DNA from: Krasilnikovozyma curviuscula
Taxonomy: Eukaryota; Basidiomycota; Tremellomycetes; Cystofilobasidiales; Mrakiaceae
DNA: 64,000 bases
Direction of reading: 5' to 3'
Assembly: GCA_014825775.1 (NCBI GenBank)
Contig: MVAQ01000053.1
Coordinates: forward strand, 42,269-106,268
Positions 35,161 to 48,049 of the stretch are shown in pieces. The translations under genes were made by a program, and so were the position numbers. Numbering within the stretch: the stretch's first letter is position 1; every line of letters starts with the position of its first letter. Below the pieces are notes generated by a model. That model was not told the DNA's origin. It worked only from the letters and a program-made list of their open reading frames with translations, and did no database searches.

Positions 35161-35614
35161 CTCGGAGAAAACTAAAGTATCTGATTGACCGTTGGGAGCA
35201 ATTGGACCTAGGCAGAAGGTTCTCCTCTCCTTTGAAGTGGCTCAGAACCTGAACAACCTCTATTTCTCAAATTTCCTGAAGAAGCCAATCAGTTTACTCA
35301 TCTGTACCTTGTGGTTGATAAAACACAGTAGGTAAGCTTTCGGTTAGCATTTCGATACTTTTTCGAACCCCTCCCTCTTACACATCCGACTTTGCAGAGC
35401 TGCCGAAGGTGAAGCGACCAAAATCATTCGTTGTGGGCATTGCAGAAGTGAATTGGCTACAAAAGTCGTTTGGTGCTTTACAGTCTTGAAGGTATGCCTC
35501 ATCCATTGTTCGAAACTTCACTCCTCCGCTGACGTACCATGTTGATGCTGCTGTGCTTGCTTACATTCTCAGGGGTCTGATTAGCGCTACAGGAGTGCGA
35601 ACAGAGGACACTGA
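35161..35614. promoter_or_regulatory. Divergent promoter region, promethin-like / AAA ATPase
   Basis: 454 bp between divergent start codons (35160 minus, 35615 plus). A possible leader intron for the AAA gene is hinted by a CTTACATTCTCAG tract just before 35,574. No clear TATA box is seen. Confidence 0.45.
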
Positions 35615-38600
35615 ATGCTTTCAATCCTTCTCAATGGATCAAGAGGACCAGTGAAGTCTGGACCTTTCCACTTTTCAACGTTCAGTAAAGTTCACAGGCG
35701 CTGCTCGCTCTCACCTCAACGTGACTCGTATTTGAGGCTAGTAAGAGTCGGAAGGACTTTCTCTACTGAAACTTCTTCTACAGAATCGCCGATAGCTCCA
35801 CCTTTGCCATCAATTCTATCATCGAAGCTCAAAGTTCTCCGGCAACCGAGCACCTCTGGGCACCCGACACCCCCGCCAGCTGAGACAGATAATGGAAACT
35901 CTACCGGATCTGAATCTTCAAGTCTCTTACCTAACAAAAACATCCTGATTGAGCTCAGAGCGACCCTCGTCCAAGCGCTGAATGCACCCATACAACCTGA
36001 TTCGCCAACATCTGAACCGATAGTCGCTCTGTATTCACCATTTGAAGGAGGAGACGCACATGGTTATGGAAGTGTGGCATTAGGGCACGTAGCGGATGAG
36101 ATTGGTGCTGAAGTGGTAAATGTGGATGTCCTGGGAGTGTTAGGTGGTGGGTCAATGGTTGAAGGACTTGAGAGCTCTAACAAGTTCTTTCCAACTTCAT
36201 CAAACCACCCTCTGAAACTAAGCGTGGAACGTGATGATGGGATGTCATCTCCGCCACCCAACGCTTACTCGCAATATCTCAAACGTATCTCCAACATCAG
36301 CTCTCAAATCAACAACGGGCTCGCCGCCAACAGCTCATTCCCACCAACCAACAATGTTAACCTGAACTCTACCTTAGATGGAAGTAGGGAAGATGCTCGT
36401 GAGGTCAGGGCAGAGTCGGACGAAGAATTTAGGAAAAGGTTCTTTACCGAAATCGTCAACGTCAAGGAATCCCCCACCTCAGCGCCAAGAATCATCTTCG
36501 TACAGAACTCTAGCCTCCTCTATGGTCATCTAGAGCTCTTCTTGTCGCCCTTGCTGGAGGCAGTAGCAGAACGACGAAACCACCACCCATCTAACAAAAC
36601 CATCGTCGTCCTTTCAGTTACACCCAGCGTCCTCCAGATCACCAAAGAAATCAAAGAAGTAAAATCTAATGGTATGCTTCCTGACATTCTCATGATGGCT
36701 GGCGTCAACAAGGCCAAGCCAAGATACAACTTGATGGGGTCTGCAGCTGAAGCCGAGAAATCGTGGAGGGAGAATCTGATCCACTCAAGAATTGAGGCAA
36801 TGGAACGTTCAGATTGGAGTGAACTAGTTCCCAGTCTCATTCACGTCAAGAAAAATGGAGGGAATGCTGTTGATCCAGCTGTATTCAATCCGTTTGGTGG
36901 CAGGAATCCCTTTGCGCCTGCAGAACAGTTCGAGCAGGAGGGAGATGATGTTAGCGATGAAGCCTTCGAGGGAGGTTTCGAGGAAGAAGATGAATTCGAA
37001 GATGACCATGACCATGAGAAAGCGGAATCGCACCAACCACAACCTTTACCAGGAGACTCAAACACAGCCTTCCCATCACAACCAGCTCCCAAACCACAAC
37101 CCATCCCGTCGACTTGCTGGAAGGTCGTCGGAATAATTCCAATGAAGCGCGATCCAGCGTTGGAAAAGAAGGCGAGAGTCGATTTGAGAATGAGACTCAA
37201 CGAGATCCTCCTGCAGAAGGCAGTATCTGAAGCTGGTGGCGAAATCACAACATCAACACCAACTGCTGGAACTGATGAATTCTTGAACTCTATACTTTCC
37301 GACGAACACAAAGTCCCTCGATTTGCGCTCTCTCACGGGATCCTTTCTTGGTCAAAAGCTGTTCAGATCGCTGGGGTCGCAGTAGGAACATCCCTTTACA
37401 ACTCTCGAGCATCCTCCGTCGAAGTCTCGTCAATAGCATCAGCCCCAACTATTCAATGGTCCGATCTTTTGGATTCTGTCAAGATCTTGACCTCTCAATT
37501 TAAACGAAAAAACAAACCGAGGTCGTTTTATGGCATTATCGGAATCACACCAGTCCAAGCACCTCCGACGGAAGGCGATGGGAAAACAAACGGTGGGGGC
37601 CTTGATGAGGTAGACCAAGTGGTTGAAAACATCAGGAAGAGCGGTGACTTGACCAAGCACGAGCAACACTTCCTTCAATGCATCGTTGATCGATCTAAAA
37701 TGGAACAAGGATTCAAAGACGTCCACCTGCCTTGGCAAAGTGTCGACTCCTTGCGGTCCACTGTTACCTTACCACTTCTTTTCCCAGATGCCTTTGCAAC
37801 AGGGGTGAGTTCCGCTCTCTTTCTGTTTTTGCTCCTAGTATTGAAGTCTGACTCGTGCCTGCTGTCCTTCTAGCTCCTCAAAACCCAGAGGACTGGAGGA
37901 GTTCTTCTGTTTGGACCACCAGGTACAGGTAAAACTCTTGCAGTTCGGGCTCTCGCTAGAGAGAGTGGGGCTCGTATGATCAAGGTGACACCTGCCGATT
38001 TGCATCAGATGTACGTCGGAGAGAGCGAGAAGATGGCCGCTGGGCTTTTCTCCCTCGCAAGAAGGATAGCGCCAGTAGTCATCTTCATCGACGAGGCCGA
38101 AGGAATCCTTTCGAAACGAGGTGGAGACTCGACAAGTAAATGGCAAGCGTCAGTGATGGGAGGCATTATGCAAGAGATGGATGGTTTGACTTCAGCGTCG
38201 GCGAATTCGGAGAAGGGGGTGGTGGTGGTTGGTGCCACAAACAGGCCAATGGATCTCGATGAAGCTGTGCTGCGTCGTCTACCGAGGAGGATACATATCG
38301 ATCTACCCGACATCAAGGCTAGAGAAGGTGAGTATTATCCTTCAATTTGTAGAGAGAGCCCTTGCTGACAACCGTGTTCTCAGCAATTCTTCGTCTCTTG
38401 CTTCGAGACGAGACGCTCGCACCAGATGTTGACATCCCACACCTGGCTAAAGTCACTGAACTGTATTCTGGCTCTGATTTAAGGCGTGAGGCCCTCAGAA
38501 GCAAATTGCGTCATCAGATCCGTCCATTCTGACACCTGTTCATTTGCGCAGATCTTTGTGTAACTGCTGCCATGACGGCCTTCAAGGAGAGTGTCGTGCT

Positions 38601-39243
38601 TCCATGGCCAACTGGACCTGAACCTGAAGATATCAAGCCTAACAGTATCGAACCTGTGGCTGAAGATGTCAAACTTGTTTCTGACGTACAAAGAATTCCA
38701 CTCAAGCTGTCTGAAGAGTCTCCAACTCCACCAACCTCTCCCACAGCTTCGTCACCGCTACCACCTCCACTTCCTGATGTCCAGCAACAGATTCCCTTAC
38801 CTTCTCCGCATGATTCGCAGTTCCTTGAAGATATCCAGACACCCATCACAGTCAATGCTCGCCCAGGAGGAGATGATTCGCCTGTCTTGACAGGCAGCAC
38901 ATCCACCGATGGCACTTCGAAATCTTCTGAAGTTGCTCTAACCCTCAACGTTTCTCCTCGCGTAATTACCAAGGCTCATCTTGATAAAGCCCTGAAGGAG
39001 TCCTCGGCGTCTATGACTGAATCTCAAGGAATTCTAAAGGAGCTTAGAGCCTGGAACCAAAGTGAGTTTCTTCCTTTCACCATGAGAAAGACCATCTTCG
39101 TTGGCTAATTTCAACCGCATGCTTCTATAATAGAATATGGTGACTATGGATCGAAGAAGGGTATCAAGAAGAAAGGGTACGGAACGAGCTTTGGTTTTAC
39201 GATCCCCAAACCATTAAAAGAGGACAACACCAAAACTGCATAG
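35615..39243 (+). CDS. Mitochondrial AAA+ ATPase (Msp1/ATAD1-like AAA domain, large N-region)
   Basis: The first 60 residues form a mitochondrial presequence, Arg/Ser-rich with a VGRTFSTETSS cleavage-like site. A long N-region of about 700 aa follows, without a recognised domain and with an acidic stretch (EGGFEEEDEFEDDHDHEK). The AAA module is after an intron at about 37,804-37,873: Walker A GVLLFGPPGTGKTLAVRALA, pore region YVGESEKMAAGLFSLARR, Walker B VVIFIDEAEGILSKRGG, sensor VVVVGATNRPMDLDEAVLRR, LPRRIHIDLPDIKAREAILR and TELYSGSDLRHLCVTAAMTA. After this lies a Pro/Ser-rich insert of about 120 residues (38,600-38,940). The tail KAHLDKALKESSASM to YGTSFGFTIPKP ends at 39243. Length is about 1,080 aa. 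The domain resembles the Msp1 branch, which extracts or remodels mitochondrial membrane proteins. The role of the N-region is unknown. Confidence 0.85.
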
Positions 39244-39433
39244 ACATGCTTCTTAGATATTAATTATTCTTCGTTGCTTGAGAATCTGACTCTCAGCTAG
39301 GACCAATTGATGAAATACTTTGATCGGCAAATTACAGAACTAAATAGGCAAATATCCATTACCGGTCTACATGAAGCCGACGAAAGAGTAGCTTCGAACA
39401 CCCGCCAACCCGACCTTACGAGTACTAAACAAC

Positions 39434-41027
<1,594 letters not shown>

Positions 41028-41118
41028 GACATTGGTGGTAGATTGTCACAACAAAGGATGTTTTTCTGTCGTTTTCATTTTTATTTGTTTATTCGATGCA
41101 AACTTCTTGTGCTACAAT

Positions 41119-42992
41119 CTACAGCTCGTCTCTCATATGATCTCCCTCACCCACCTCTACTACATCCTCCTGCCCTTGCTCCAAGTTCAACTGGTGAAGG
41201 TCATTGAACTCATTCAACATACCCATTAGAACCTTTTCGATGTCTGCATTATTCCCCAGCGCATCCATATCGTCCATCTGGATCTCAATTTCTTCTTCTC
41301 CATTCGCATATTTGACGAAGACAAACTGTTTGCCTTCTCCCTGCGGAGCAAACCCCTCACTTTCATCACCAATCTCTGCGTCTTCAGCGTCGTCGATAAT
41401 ATCTCCGTTTAGAGTATGGGCAACCACATTGTCTGGGTCAATTCCTAACTGGTCGAGGATGGATTTGAGGAGCAACTTGGTCATTGGACTCTTAGGGGTT
41501 GATTCTGGGGTTGTCTCTGCTGAAATATCACCGTCTCCAGAAGCATGTTTTCCCTTCCCAATACCTCTAACTATATTGCCCAAGTCTCCGACAACAGCTT
41601 TAGGTGGAAGATGTCGCTTCTTTGGTTTTGGAGGCTCTATCATCGCCCAAGACGGTAGTGGGGTTCCATCAGTGGTAGGAGAAGGGGAATCCGGTAAAAG
41701 GGGTGGGGGAGTTTCGCCAAACGGCAAGATTTCCCTGCAGTGAATGACGTGGGGTGGTTCAGCTGCATAGGCGGCTGAGAATCCTGGAACTGAGCAGAGC
41801 CGGGGTGTGTTGACGACGAGAATGTCTGAAAGCGTTCCACACTGTTATCAGCAACTGATGTAGAATCGATGGAATCTGAGAAATTGTTACTCACAGACAC
41901 AAGTTCTAACCTCCTTCACCAAAGAGATGCTGTCTGTTCCCGTCAACGAGCAGTGGAACTGAACTTCGATCTCTCTCTCGCTACCACTCTTGTCACACAC
42001 TGTGCCCCCGCTTAGTCGACTGACGAGATATCGGGATCCTGAACCACGACCGAGCGTTATCGAATGCTCAGATGGACTAGCAGTCTGGAGCAAATAAACG
42101 GTGTCAGCTACAGCACCAGCGCAACTGCAGCACCTCAAATTCTCACCCCGAGAATATATGACTCGTACTGAAATGCAGATAAGCCCCCAGTCAGACTTTT
42201 GTGTGTGACTGGACAGTCGGAAAGAATGACTCACCTCTGGATCTTCTTTCGGAATCCAACCTCCAGGAGAATGAGGTAAGTGATGTGGTAAAGCTCTGAA
42301 CTGCCTAACGTATGGTCCTTTCGGTAGAATAGCACCAACAGCATCTTTTCGAATACCAGGAGGTGGATGATGGCAGTACTGATAGGTGAACCAGCCCTGG
42401 GTAAGCTACGGTATGAATGAAGGAGAGTGTCAGCACTGGCGGCATTTGCCTCTCCCGAAGACGGAAGAAGTCTAGCTCACATAAAGACAGTTACCACCTA
42501 GATGTTCCAGCAGTTGGCCTGGTAGAGCAGGATCCATTGGCGGATCTGCTGGCGGCGGCGGTGGTGGACGAGACGACTTCGCAGGTGATGGTGGGTGCAG
42601 GCAGAGGTAACTTCTCAGCGGTGGTAACAATAGATGCTGCAGCTGATATTGAGATGCAGGATTAATACCATTTAGTTGCCCAGAAATTTCTCCTTCTGGT
42701 GATATGATGCTGCTTCCAGCTTCTGCCCTTCCTTCCACCGGATCAGTCAGCAGCTGGTGGTGCCTCTCCTGCTGCCCATTCTCAATCGTCAGAGTATCCT
42801 TCAGCTCCAGAAATTGCTTCTCCTCAGCTACTCCTTCCTTCAGCCATCTCTCTGCTGTCTCATTCGATATCGGAAGGTGGTTCAAGAACGATAGTCGGTA
42901 CGCTGGATATGCAAAGGGATCTGGAATCTGACTCGCTTCTGTTAGGAACGGTAAGAGGAGGAGGATTATCGGGATGAGTGAATGGGGGACCA
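41119..42992 (-). CDS. YOS9: ER lectin Yos9/OS-9 (ERAD substrate receptor)
   Basis: Yos9 recognises trimmed N-glycans on misfolded ER proteins and hands them to the Hrd1 ubiquitin ligase. ATG 42992 gives a clear signal peptide (MVPHSLIPIILLLLPFLTEA). The MRH lectin domain follows: LEHLGGNCLYV, GWFTYQYCHHPPPGI, VRQF, YLVSRLSGGTVCD, REIEVQFHCSLTG, VKEVRTCVYILVVNTPRLCS. The conserved Trp, Gln, Arg, Glu and Tyr ligand residues and paired cysteines appear in the expected order. The C-terminal part is acidic, with GKQFVFVKYANGEEEIEIQM, and ends in HMRDEL. That is an HDEL-like ER-retrieval signal, as in budding yeast Yos9, which ends in HDEL. Length is about 500 aa with several introns. The next minus-strand gene (ATG14-like) ends 172 bp upstream. 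Confidence 0.92.
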
Positions 42993-43163
42993 TCGTTCGG
43001 CCAGCCTTGTGGAGGACAACGTCGATAAGGGACAGTGTGAGCTTCGTTTTGCTGGCGTGACGCTGCCCGTCGCATGTGAAAAGAAATTTCAGCAAAAAAA
43101 TGCAAGTCAACTGGGAATAGATATAAAGTTAGGTATCACATATACGAGTGTTGTTGAATTTTT

Positions 43164-44483
43164 CTAAGCTTCCACCAGGTCCCAGTCGTCATCCACCCTT
43201 TTAGACGAACGGCTATGGTGATGATCCCGGTGCTTGCTCTTCTTCTTATGAACGACCGATCCAGCACCCCCAAACACACTCTGGAGTACTCTCTCCCATC
43301 CACCAGTCTCACTCCCAATACCTGCCGATAATTCAGCAGTTGTCGGGGAATGCTCCACGCTGGCTGTGAGGGCAGAGAGATGGTCGCTCCCTAGCTTCAA
43401 ATTTCGGAGTAGCAGACCAACTTCTGCAAGAGGAATATGTAGGCCGATTTGAGCACAAAGGTATGAGATATTAAACTGCATCATCGCTAGAGATGTGAGA
43501 AAAAGTTCTGGCGAAGTTGGGAGGTAGAGAGGTTGTTGTTGCCCATGATGGTGATTGCGGTTGCTGCTGGTGGACAATACTTTGGTGGTAGAGGTCAAAG
43601 TTGAAGATGATATGGATGAGAGAACCGTCGGCGGTGGATGAAGTGTTGGTCGGGAGTGGAGCTGTACGGGAGACAGCGAGTGACTTGGTGGAAATGGCAG
43701 CTTCTCGCCCAAGAACCTAGATGCTAGTATCAACAGGTGTAGTAGATGCACGAGAGCAGCATTGATCTCTGTTGGCGCTGTATAGTGATTCTTTAGCAGG
43801 TCGTCGGGAGGCGCAATCGGTAAAGAGGATGCTATCTTCCAAGCCAAGGGCGATGATGATTTAGCGGATGATTCTGTTGGTTCTGCAACTCCAAACACAG
43901 AGAGAAGTTCCGAGAACAGCACAGCCCTCGTTTCTATCAGCGATGCCTTGGTGGTTTGAACCTCTGATAGCGATGGGGGAGGTACTGTCACAATGGTAGG
44001 TTGCTTCGCAATGTTGGCACGGCGAGCGAGTAAAGACTTCCTGAGACCAGCTATTTGCTCACGGGCTAAATAGAACATAATGATAAGATACTGAAATGAG
44101 ACGATGAGCAACATCTACCACTGACCGTTCTGATTTGACAGGCGAATTCGTTCGACTTCACGTTTAAATTCTTTCCGCTTCTCCTCCGATCGATGCAATT
44201 GAGCAGCCAGACTGGTCATCTGAATCCCACCTCCCGTGCCTTCTAGAAACCTCTTTGCAGCATTCGTATTCTTGTTGAGAGACGCAGTAAGGGCTGAGAG
44301 CTGTGCTTTACCGTTTGAAACTCTGGTGATGTCACAGAATCCAGCTGCTTGTCAGTCGCGACGAGACCATGGGCAACTGCAGGAGAAACTTGGGGCTCAC
44401 CTTTTGGACACACAGTTCCCACAGTAGTTTGGCTCCCTCTGCTGGCAGTTTGAGCACACAAAAGCCCCCAAAGACAGAGGCAT
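43164..44483 (-). CDS. ATG14: Atg14/UVRAG (Vps38)-family autophagy protein
   Basis: These proteins are subunits of the class III PI3-kinase (Vps34) complexes that direct it to autophagosomes (Atg14) or endosomes (Vps38/UVRAG). Three exons are supported. Exon 1 encodes MPLSLGAFVCSNCQQREPNY and CGNCVSK, a CxxC...CxxC motif typical of Atg14/Barkor N-termini. The next exon joins at AGTTTCAAACGG after an intron with a CTGAC branch point. A coiled coil follows (LTASLNKNTNAAKRF, SEEKRKEFKREVERIRLSNQ, EQIAGLRKSLLARRA), then the family C-terminal domain, PLAWKIASSLPIAPPDDLL and PTEINAALVHLLHLLILASR, FLGEKLPFP. A Ser/His-rich insert (RNHHHGQQQ) and the tail DDDWDLVEA follow. Length is about 395 aa. Atg14 versus Vps38 cannot be settled; the cysteine motif favours Atg14. 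Confidence 0.83.
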
Positions 44484-44824
44484 CTGCGAAAGCAGCAGCA
44501 GGAAGGCAGAGACGGGACGACCTCAGCAGGCTTCTCGCATGTCCCAGTCAAACCTCTCTGCCTACCCCTCTGGACTCAACTCAGCTAAGAAATCTCTGGG
44601 TATTCACTGAGCTTGAATGAGAAACTGGAGGTCGAACGCAAATTCAGCCTGATTTGCAACCTTGGTGGGCTGAGGCGAACGAAGCTGAGGATTATGCTTC
44701 TCCTGAACCTCGACTATCTCAGAAATTACAAATTCCTCGACACTTTTATTTTCCCATCAGCGCAGCATACATCCAACTCTGAGGTCTTTGTCGAGGTGAA
44801 TCGAGCAGAGAACGGGCTGGGCTG
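44484..44824. promoter_or_regulatory. Divergent promoter region, ATG14 / SKT5
   Basis: 341 bp between divergent start codons. No strong element is recognised. Confidence 0.4.
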
Positions 44825-47601
44825 ATGAACTCGACAACCACCCATCGCCCTCCTGTCCGTCAGACTTCACAGTCAGCCCTCTCGCAGTACAACCTGGGTC
44901 AAGGATACCCTCAACAGAACGGCGTCTCCCCTCAACAGCAACAGCAGCAGGGACAGCACTATGTCCAGAGAGCTCAGTCGGATAGATGGAGCGGAGACTC
45001 CTACCAGTCTCTAGGTGCCTATCCAGGTGAGCGCTGTGCTTCCCTTTCAACCCCTTCTCGAAAGGCCCTTGGTCATTGGCACCCAGTACCGTCTTCCCTT
45101 TTGGTGCTTCATGTGCTACTGGGATTGCTTTTATTACATCTTTACGAAAATGGGGAGACGAGGGGTGCTATCTGTTGCGAGAAGGCGGGACGAAAGTGTC
45201 GATACAACGAGAGCCCAAGATGGAACGATAAATTGGCCGCCTACAATTCTGTCCAGCTCCCCGAACCTGTACTGGCACCCATACTGACATATGTTATATT
45301 TGTAACTGTACAGCTTCACGACAAGTTTCTCAGCCTCTTCCTTCTCAATCAACACCGAATTTATCCCTTCAGACAACATCACCCAATCCGAGCTTCATCC
45401 CACCCATGCCTCCTATGCCTCCGTTATATGACGACCCCACCAACGGTGCTGCTGCTTCGACATCTTCAGTACCGATGACACCACAAGATTCAACAGCAGA
45501 TTTGAACTTTAACTCCATGAGGATATCAGATCCGTATCCCAGACCTGGAACTTCGATGTCGACGAGGTCTGTTCCCCCTCCACAGCACAACCCGCCGAAC
45601 GGCGGTGGTGGACCAAGTGGGTATCTACCGAGAGGAGGGAACGGTGCTGCTAGCGTGTACAGTTTGGATATGTCGAGCAGTGGTGGAATGCAGGATCCAA
45701 ATGGCGGCGCAGGAGGAAGCTTCGATTATGGTCCCAGAGGTGGTGCACCAGGACCGAACTGGAGTGCCAATGGGGGCTATGGTCCTCAGCAACACTATCA
45801 ACAAGGGGGTTCAGTGCCAATGAGCCCGTATCAATCCCAACCACCGGTCGACTACTCGAATCCTTACTATGCTGCCGCCTCGAGCGTGCTCGGTTACCCA
45901 GCTGCAGCACCCAGCTCACGAAACTATCCACCCATGCCACCCATACCCCAAAACGGCAACCCACCGTCTCAAGGTCTCTCAAGAGCAGTTTCTTCAGCAT
46001 CCACACTATCACTAGGCTCAAATTTATCTCGTCAGGCGACCACCGTTGGATCAGCAAACGCTCGAAGGAAAGGCTCCTTCGCAACTGTCGACGCTAGGAA
46101 ACCACCCTACACCAAAGCATTCGTTGACGAGTATCGAGCTAGGATGAAAGGAGACCCGGATCCAGAAGCTCAGTTCTCGTTCGCCAAGTATCTGATTGAG
46201 GCGGCGAAGAAAATCGGCGAAGAGATAGCTCAGCAGGATGTCAAGTCAGGTCGGAAATACCGAGATCTGCTCCTGGCGGAATCACTTAAACTCATCAAGA
46301 AGCTGGCAACTCAACAAGAGGAACCATTAGCAGATGCGCAGTTCTTCTTGGCAGACCTCTACGGAACTGGTCAGCTGGGTCTTCAGGTGGATCATGAGAA
46401 GGCTTACGGGCTCTACTCTCAAGCCTCAAGACAGAATCATCCAGGAGCGACCTATCGAACAGCCGTTTGCAATGAGATTGGCGCTGGAACGAGAAAGGAA
46501 CCGAATCGAGCTGTGTTGTTTTATCGCAAAGCGGCGTCGCTGGGTGATACTGCCGCAATGTACAAGCTGGGGATGGTTCTACTTCACGGTTATCTGCTGC
46601 AGCCTAAAAATGTTCGCGAAGCCATCCACTGGTTCAGAAGAGCGGCGTCTCAAGCAGACGAAGACAACCCGCATGCGCTACACGAACTTGCTTTACTACA
46701 CGAACATCCACCAGCCAACTCAGCACCGTACATCCAACAGGACGAAGCAATGTCAAAGGATTTGTTCACACAGGCCGCTCAGCTTGGGTATGCACCGAGT
46801 CAGTTCAAGCTAGGAAGCTGTTATGAGTACGGTAGCTTAACTTGCAACGTTGAGCCGCGGAGAAGTATCGCTTGGTACACGAAAGCTGCTGAGAAGGGTG
46901 ATCCTGAAGCTGAATTGGCTCTCAGTGGGTGGTATCTGACAGGAAGTGGTGAGTAATAACCTGGACAACCTGCACCAAATTATCTGTGTTATACTTATGA
47001 TTTCTATACTGACTTGGCTTCTCTTATTCTAACGCAACAGAGGGGGTATTGAAGCAGAGTGATGCAGAGTCATACCTTTGGGCACGGAAAGCTGCTAATA
47101 AAGGTCTTGCAAAAGCTGAGTAAGTCTGGCGTTCAATTCCTGCGACTTCGAAAACACCAGACTGACCATTTATGTTTCTACGCTTCCAGATACGCTGTGG
47201 GATGTATGTATCATATCTATCTTAACTTTTTCCTCGTTATCTGAACTCATCATGGGCTGTTTGGCTTTGCAGACTATACCGAGGTTGGGATAGGTGTCAA
47301 GCAGGACCTCGACCTGGCGAAACGGTGGTACATGCGTGCAGCTGGTAAGCCTGCCTATCAATATTTATTTGTCTTCTTCTTACTCAACTTTCCCCTCTTT
47401 ACTTGTTAGCCCAAGAAAACAAACGAGCCATGCAGCGCTTGACGGAATTGAAACGATTGGGAAACAAAAAGGTAGGTTCTAGCAGTTTACATGTCTCTTT
47501 ATCAGAATCGAATACACTCTTACTCTTTCTTCTCCTTTATTCAGGGTCAACAAGCACGGCCGACTCGAGAACAAGCCTCGAGCGAGTGCGTGGTAATGTG
47601 A
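44825..47601 (+). CDS. SKT5: Chitin synthase activator Skt5/Chs4 (Sel1 repeats, CaaX end)
   Basis: Skt5 binds and activates a class IV/V chitin synthase (Chs3) at sites of wall growth and links it to septin-associated scaffolds. ATG 44825 opens a disordered Pro/Gln/Gly-rich N-terminus (QQQQQGQHYVQRAQSDRW). The conserved block is KPPYTKAFVDEYRARMKGDP, DPEAQFSFAKYLIEAAKKI, then a ladder of Sel1 repeats: DAQFFLADLYGTGQLGLQVD, KAYGLYSQASRQNHPGATYR, AMYKLGMVLLHGYLLQPKN, APSQFKLGSCYEYG, AYLWARKAANKG-type and VGIGVKQDLDLAKRWYMRAA. The last exon ends SECVVM and TGA at 47599-47601, a CaaX prenylation signal equivalent to CVIM of budding yeast Chs4. Length is about 720 aa. A large exon (45,390-46,950) holds most of the protein, with small exons after 47,040. 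Activity towards a particular chitin synthase is inferred from the family. Confidence 0.93.
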
Positions 47602-48049
47602 TGAATGAATGCTTGGTTGTATTTTGCTAGCTTGCTCTATGGCCGTTTTGCAACAGCTGTGACGGAATGAAGGTCCACCTACTGAAAGAATGGCTTCCAA
47701 TAGCTGCTTCCTCACTGCTGGCAAGGACCATCAATTTGTCACTATTGTTTTTATTCACTTCGCTAAAGTCGGGCTGCTGCAGCTGAGACCACGCTGCACA
47801 CTCGGCGAGCGTAAGTCCCCTGGATTTCACTTGAGATCTTTTTTTGTTCTTCTGTATGGAGCTTTCCTAAGTTGGGGTCGTCGCAAGGGGTCGGTCTTGT
47901 TTTGAGCACCTCAGCGGTCGCAGCTCAGGACTGTCCTGGTCCCTCACCTCTCGAAATTTGTCGTATAAAATTTCACGGAGGTAGATCGTTTCTCTTTTTT
48001 ATTCTGAACCATCACCAAATTCTCCTCAGATCGTCAGGCTCTAGCAGAT
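47602..48049. promoter_or_regulatory. Promoter region of the ZIP transporter, with TATA box
   Basis: 448 bp between tandem genes. TATAAAA at 47964-47970 lies 80 bp before the ATG at 48050 and looks like a real TATA box, so transcription would start near 48,000. I do not see a clear Zap1-type zinc-response palindrome. Confidence 0.55.

Noticed and set aside
36841..37311. 156-codon minus-strand frame rich in Ser and Cys
   Set aside because: It lies wholly inside the AAA ATPase coding exon and has no start context or homology; shadow of acidic codons.
47640..47700. AAGGTCCACCT as a possible Zap1 zinc-response element upstream of the ZIP gene
   Set aside because: The half-sites are in the opposite order to the known ACCTT-N-AAGGT palindrome, so it is not convincing.
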